A DNA stretch of 10,728 nucleotides from contig CALAPG010000392.1 of NCBI GenBank assembly GCA_937889485.1, positions 1 to 10,728 of the forward strand, given 5' to 3'. This DNA comes from an uncultured Moraxella sp. Lineage in GTDB: Bacteria; Pseudomonadota; Gammaproteobacteria; Pseudomonadales; Moraxellaceae. Below are positions 7,602 to 10,728 of this stretch, piece after piece. The notes below the pieces were generated by a model, which saw only the letters and a list, made by a program, of their open reading frames with translations, was not told where the DNA came from and searched no databases. The position numbers and the translations under genes are program-made. Numbering within the stretch: the first letter of the stretch is position 1; every line of letters begins with the position of its first letter.

Positions 7602-8084
7602 ATGAAAAAACAACAAGCCAGTCTTATGCTGATTTTGGTCGCAGCTGCTCTACCCGCGCAAGCCGCCACCAAACCTCCAAGCCCTATCACTGCCCATGGC
7701 AAGGTGATTTTTTCTTGCACCACCACCAATCACAAGCCCGTATTAGTGACCGAATACAACAACCGCTTCCGCTATCAGTTTGGCAAAGCCGCCCACCCTG
7801 AACTGGTGTTTGAAGATGATAAAAAGGCGGCTATCGCCCGTTCACCATTATGGGCAGGCGTGGGGCGTCATATTTGGTCAAATTTGGTACTGCAAAATGG
7901 CGATTATTATTACACTGTGTACACGGCAACCGATCGCTTAACCGATGAGCACCCAACCGAAGAGGGCGTCACGGTGTCCAAAGCCACCACAGCGCATTAT
8001 GACGAGGCAACCTACGTCACAAATTTGCGCTGCGATCCCAACAAAGCGATTGTGGTTAATTTTCCAGAAGCGTTACTTTTTTAG
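7602..8084 (+). CDS. Small secreted (periplasmic) protein of unknown function
   Basis: I do not recognise this 160-residue protein. Its first 21 residues form a clear Sec signal peptide: MKK, a hydrophobic core (LMLILVAAAL), then PAQA as an AxA-type cleavage site before ATK. The mature part is soluble and beta-rich in appearance. It has two Cys, C39 (VIFSCTT) and C144 (NLRCDP), which could form a disulphide. The arrangement C-T-T-x-x-x-K-P-V, then YQFGK, then HPELVF resembles small exported proteins seen in many Proteobacteria. ATG 7602 is chosen because AGGGA lies five bases upstream and the signal peptide starts at once; an in-frame GTG at 7587 is less likely. It follows hisA by 32 bp without a terminator between, so it is probably co-transcribed. 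Its TAG stop lies within the first copy of a tandem octamer. Confidence 0.85.
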   Translation: MKKQQASLMLILVAAALPAQAATKPPSPITAHGKVIFSCTTTNHKPVLVTEYNNRFRYQFGKAAHPELVFEDDKKAAIARSPLWAGVGRHIWSNLVLQNGDYYYTVYTATDRLTDEHPTEEGVTVSKATTAHYDEATYVTNLRCDPNKAIVVNFPEALLF

Positions 8085-8112
8085 GTGGTTAGGTGGTTAG
8101 GTGGTTAGGTGG
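8081..8112 (+). repeat. Tandem repeat, four exact copies of TTAGGTGG
   Basis: Four uninterrupted 8-bp units at 8081-8088, 8089-8096, 8097-8104 and 8105-8112. The first contains the TAG stop of the secreted-protein gene. Such tracts change copy number by slippage. Here the stop stays in the first unit, so unit gain or loss would change only the 3' untranslated region. Confidence 0.97.
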
Positions 8113-8117
8113 CTATA

Positions 8118-8145
8118 TTAATTAGTCCTTTTTTTAATTAGTCCT
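8118..8145 (+). repeat. Direct repeat pair of TTAATTAGTCCT
   Basis: Two exact 12-bp copies at 8118-8129 and 8134-8145, 16 bp apart and separated by a T-run. They directly follow the octamer array, making 8081-8145 a compact low-complexity block. No gene or known element fits; slippage is the simplest origin. Confidence 0.85.
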
Positions 8146-8183
8146 ATTTGATTGATTACTGATTAATTCGTTGCTATCTGACG

Positions 8184-8219
8184 AAAGGTTAAGTCAATAC
8201 GTCCTGACTTAACCTTTTT
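8184..8219 (+). terminator. Intrinsic terminator of the hisA transcript
   Basis: A perfect 13-bp stem, AAAGGTTAAGTCA (8184-8196) with TGACTTAACCTTT (8205-8217), has an eight-base loop and runs into T's at 8215-8219 and TTTT at 8222-8225. It lies 100 bases after the secreted-protein stop. Read from the other strand it lacks a T-run, so it mainly serves the plus-strand unit. Confidence 0.87.
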
Positions 8220-8278
8220 GGTTTTGGGTAGGTTATGGCAAGGATGGGGGACAAATATAGTCATATTGACGGGTTAGG

Positions 8279-9157
8279 TCAACATTTTTCAATAATCAGC
8301 TTAGCACATAGGGCGGGCGCTTCTAACGGCAATAAATGCCCATAATCATTAAGCACTGTAATGGACTCACGGGGTACAAATTTATCCCAAGTTTGTCGCA
8401 CTTTTTCACTGATAAACATTGACGGTTTGCCAATTACCAAATGCACAGGCACCTGTTTGGCGGCTATCAGTGTTGCCAATGCCGAATTGATAAATGGTGT
8501 CCCAAAATAGTTGGCAAGCTCTTGGGCGGGCGCAAAGCGTAATGATAAGGTGCCATCCGCGGTCGCCATCAAGCTGTTGTTGGCATACGTCAGTAGATGG
8601 GCATCGCTCACGCGTTTGTAAGCTTTGTGTTGGCGTAGATACTGGTAGTAGTCTTCTACACTGCGCCAGTCGGCTTGCTTTTGCTCGGTACTTTTAAAGG
8701 GCTCTTGGGTCATTTTTAGCCACCGCGGCAGGCGATTATATAGCAGGGTTTGTTGCTTGGTGAAGGTAACTGGTTCAAGCAAAAATAGCTGGCTAAATAG
8801 CGCTGGGCATTTGGCAGCCGCGATGGCGGTGGCAGTTGCCCCTTGAGAATGCCCAATACCTACTACGGGTTTATCTTGGGTTTTTTGCAAAAATTCAATC
8901 AATAGATCGGCATCTTGCTCGCGGGTGAGGGTATTGGCGGTGGGTTTGTCATGCCATTCGCCGCGCAGGGTGAGGGCGGTAAGATTTAGGTGTTGAGCAA
9001 GGTCATTGATGAGCGGCTGATAGACGCCCAATGCAAAGCCGTTGCCCCCATAAAAATGTGCGGTTTTTTTGGCACTGGGGTGGTGGGTTTTGTAGTATTT
9101 GGCGTGGTTACCGCTTAGTTGAATCGTGTTTTCTGCCATGATGTTGTTGTTAGTCAT
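8279..9157 (-). CDS. Alpha/beta hydrolase, substrate unknown
   Basis: Predicted soluble serine hydrolase of 292 residues from ATG 9155-9157. The nucleophile elbow GIGHSQGAT (G-x-S-x-G) puts the catalytic Ser at residue 104, and the C-terminal NDYGHLLPLEAP gives the His at 274. HFYGGNGF near 34-41 is the oxyanion-loop region. The acid is unclear: the usual strand-6/7 position reads VIGKPSMF, without Asp. A Trp/Tyr/Arg-rich helical cap appears at about 140-185. No signal peptide is seen. The start overlaps the end of the ABC transporter gene by eight bases (ATGACTAA), implying coupled translation. An in-frame ATG at 9202 would overlap by 53 bases, and one at 9139 lacks a ribosome site. Esterase, lipase-like or acyltransferase activity is possible; no substrate can be inferred. 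Confidence 0.85.
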   Translation of the reverse strand: MTNNNIMAENTIQLSGNHAKYYKTHHPSAKKTAHFYGGNGFALGVYQPLINDLAQHLNLTALTLRGEWHDKPTANTLTREQDADLLIEFLQKTQDKPVVGIGHSQGATATAIAAAKCPALFSQLFLLEPVTFTKQQTLLYNRLPRWLKMTQEPFKSTEQKQADWRSVEDYYQYLRQHKAYKRVSDAHLLTYANNSLMATADGTLSLRFAPAQELANYFGTPFINSALATLIAAKQVPVHLVIGKPSMFISEKVRQTWDKFVPRESITVLNDYGHLLPLEAPALCAKLIIEKC

Positions 9158-10728
9158 CCTCACCCAAAAATCCTCCGCTTTGTCTTGCCCATAATTTGGC
9201 ATAAACGCCGCCTTTTGTCAGTAGCGCTTCGTGACTGCCCTGCTCAACAATTCGCCCTTGATCCATCACTACAAGCCGATCCATGGAAGCAATGGTAGAC
9301 AAACGGTGAGCAATCGCGATTACAGTTTTACCTGCCATCATGTTGCTGAGGCTGTCGGTAATGGCATGTTCTACTTCGCTGTCAAGGGCACTGGTGGCTT
9401 CATCAAGCAATAAGATTGGTGCGTTTTTGAGCATGACACGGGCAATGGCGATCCGTTGACGCTGCCCACCCGATAGCTTAACGCCACGCTCTCCCACTTG
9501 GGTATCCAAACCTTGGTTGCCTTTGGCATCACTAAGACTTTGGATAAATTGCCATGCATGCGCTTGTTTGGTGGCGTTGATGATGTCATCATCTGTGGCA
9601 TCAGGGCGGCCATAGGCAATATTTTCGCGCACGGTGCGGTGCAGTAGCGAGGTGTCTTGGGTTACCATACCAATTTGTTGGCGTAGGCTTTCTTGGGTCA
9701 CGGTGGCAATATTTTGACCGTCAATCAAGATTTGCCCGTGATCGACATCATAAAAGCGCAGTATCAAATTAACCAACGTGGATTTGCCTGCGCCGCTGCG
9801 ACCCACTAAGCCGATTTTTTCCCCCGCTTTGATGTGCAAATTAAAATCATCGAGTAGTTTTTGGTGGGTAAGACTGGCGGTTTTGGTTGGGCTCGTTGTG
9901 TTGCTATTTTTTTTGCCATAATGAAACTCCACCTGTTGAAAAACAATCTCGCCTTGACTCACCACAAGCGGCTTGGCATTGGCGCGATCCACTACGGTAT
10001 GCGGTTTGGATAAGGTTCTCATGCCATCTTGTACGGTGCCGATGTTTTCAAATAGTGCGGCTGTCTGCCACATAATCCAGTGGGTTAAGCCGTTTAGTCG
10101 CAGTGCCATGGCGGTGGCAGCGGCGACAGCGCCCACACTCAGATCACGATAAAACCACAGGTATAGCCCTAGCACCACCGTGGTGCCCACAAGCATCAGG
10201 TTAATAACGTGATTGACCACCTCAAGCTTGGATACCCAGCGCATTTGGTCATGGACGGTGCCCATAAATTGTTGCATTGCATCGCGGGCGTAGCGTGATT
10301 CGCGGCGAGAATGACTAAATAGCTTGACAGTCATAATATTGGCATAGGCGTCGGTAATGCGCCCCGTCATCAAGGCACGGGCATCGGCTTGGCGGCTAGC
10401 GGCGTCTTTTAGCTTGGGAATAAAATAAGCAATGGTAGCCATAAATAACAGCAGCCACCCCAAAAAAGGCAATAGTAGCCAGCCATCAAAATTAAATAAA
10501 ATTACCCCGCTACTGATAAAATACACCAATACATACACCACCATGTCGGTAATCGTCATGATGGTTTCGCGCACGGCAAGCGCGGTTTGCATTACCTTGG
10601 CAGACACTCGTCCAGAAAATTCATCTTGGTAAAACTGCATGGACTGTCCCAGCATTTGCCGATGAAAGCGCCACCGCATTTGCATGGGAAATACGCCTTG
10701 CAGGGTCTGAAATTTGATGAGCGCGCTC
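9150..10728 (-). CDS. ABC transporter, fused permease-ATPase (exporter type), N-terminus outside window
   Basis: The frame is open to the window edge (525 visible codons), so roughly the first 90 residues of a usual 600-residue half-transporter are missing. The membrane domain shows hydrophobic segments at about 60-104 and 170-192 from the first visible codon, with the exporter-type loop GQSMQFYQDEFSGRVSAKVM at the visible N-terminus. The nucleotide-binding domain is complete: Walker A GRSGAGKS (309-316), Q-loop VTQD, signature LSGGQRQR (418-425), Walker B ILLLDEA (438-444), D-loop SALD and switch His in AIAHRLS (474). A Ser/Thr/Lys-rich insert precedes Walker A. It acts in the inner membrane as a dimer. 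The MsbA-like subfamily covers lipids, drugs and peptides, so the substrate is open. The hydrolase gene overlaps its stop. Confidence 0.93.
   Translation of the reverse strand, partial: SALIKFQTLQGVFPMQMRWRFHRQMLGQSMQFYQDEFSGRVSAKVMQTALAVRETIMTITDMVVYVLVYFISSGVILFNFDGWLLLPFLGWLLLFMATIAYFIPKLKDAASRQADARALMTGRITDAYANIMTVKLFSHSRRESRYARDAMQQFMGTVHDQMRWVSKLEVVNHVINLMLVGTTVVLGLYLWFYRDLSVGAVAAATAMALRLNGLTHWIMWQTAALFENIGTVQDGMRTLSKPHTVVDRANAKPLVVSQGEIVFQQVEFHYGKKNSNTTSPTKTASLTHQKLLDDFNLHIKAGEKIGLVGRSGAGKSTLVNLILRFYDVDHGQILIDGQNIATVTQESLRQQIGMVTQDTSLLHRTVRENIAYGRPDATDDDIINATKQAHAWQFIQSLSDAKGNQGLDTQVGERGVKLSGGQRQRIAIARVMLKNAPILLLDEATSALDSEVEHAITDSLSNMMAGKTVIAIAHRLSTIASMDRLVVMDQGRIVEQGSHEALLTKGGVYAKLWARQSGGFLGEDD

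Noticed and set aside
8081..8112. CRISPR array or phase-variable reading frame
   Set aside because: Units are 8 bp with no spacers. The stop codon is in the first unit, so slippage cannot change the protein.
9158..9202. Earlier hydrolase start at ATG 9200-9202
   Set aside because: It would add 15 residues and a 53-base overlap with the ABC gene; an AAGG eight bases upstream is the only support, and the added residues do not look like a domain start.
1..10728. Mobile elements, att sites, tRNA genes or a defence island
   Set aside because: No transposase, integrase or terminal repeats, and no cloverleaf-like sequence was noticed. All genes but one belong to recognised families.

Overview
The window looks like ordinary chromosomal DNA of a gammaproteobacterium, most likely Moraxellaceae (Moraxella/Psychrobacter/Acinetobacter relatives). 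This is inferred from three things: moderately AT-rich genes, an argH gene divergent from an AlgZ/FimS-like sensor kinase as in Pseudomonas and relatives, and the gammaproteobacterial order rpsP-rimM-trmD-rplS. I see no insertion sequence, prophage, integron, CRISPR array, rRNA or tRNA. Genes are tightly packed.

Layout. (1) 1-859, minus: the first 286 codons of a membrane sensor histidine kinase of the LytS/AlgZ type, cut by the window edge. It is divergent from argH with only 42 bp between the start codons. (2) 902-2607, plus: argH (argininosuccinate lyase), then yggX (iron/oxidative-damage protein) in a one-base stop/start overlap. A strong hairpin at 2628-2661 closes this unit and can work in both directions. 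(3) 4947-2759, minus: the ribosome/tRNA-modification operon rpsP-rimM-trmD-rplS, with a candidate promoter and a structured leader before rpsP. (4) 6676-5210, minus: nhaD, a Na+/H+ antiporter. (5) 6832-8084, plus: hisA, separated here from other histidine genes, followed by a small secreted protein of unknown function. An octamer tandem repeat starts at that protein's stop codon, and a strong terminator follows. (6) 10728-8279, minus: a fused permease/ATPase ABC transporter (N-terminus outside the window), overlapping by 8 bp an alpha/beta hydrolase.

How the parts work together. The argH-yggX unit couples the last step of arginine synthesis to Fe-S protection only by position. The rpsP operon links two ribosomal proteins (S16, L19) with a 30S maturation factor and the tRNA m1G37 methyltransferase. 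The ABC exporter and hydrolase are probably translationally coupled, but their substrate is unknown. Intergenic stretches of note are 2608-2758 (terminator plus a second weak hairpin), 4948-5209 (rpsP promoter and leader, an isolated inverted repeat), 6677-6831 (divergent nhaD/hisA promoters) and 8085-8278 (repeats and terminator).

I did not find a convincing new multi-gene system. The least explained items are the secreted 160-residue protein with its 3' repeats, the ABC-hydrolase pair, and the structured rpsP leader.
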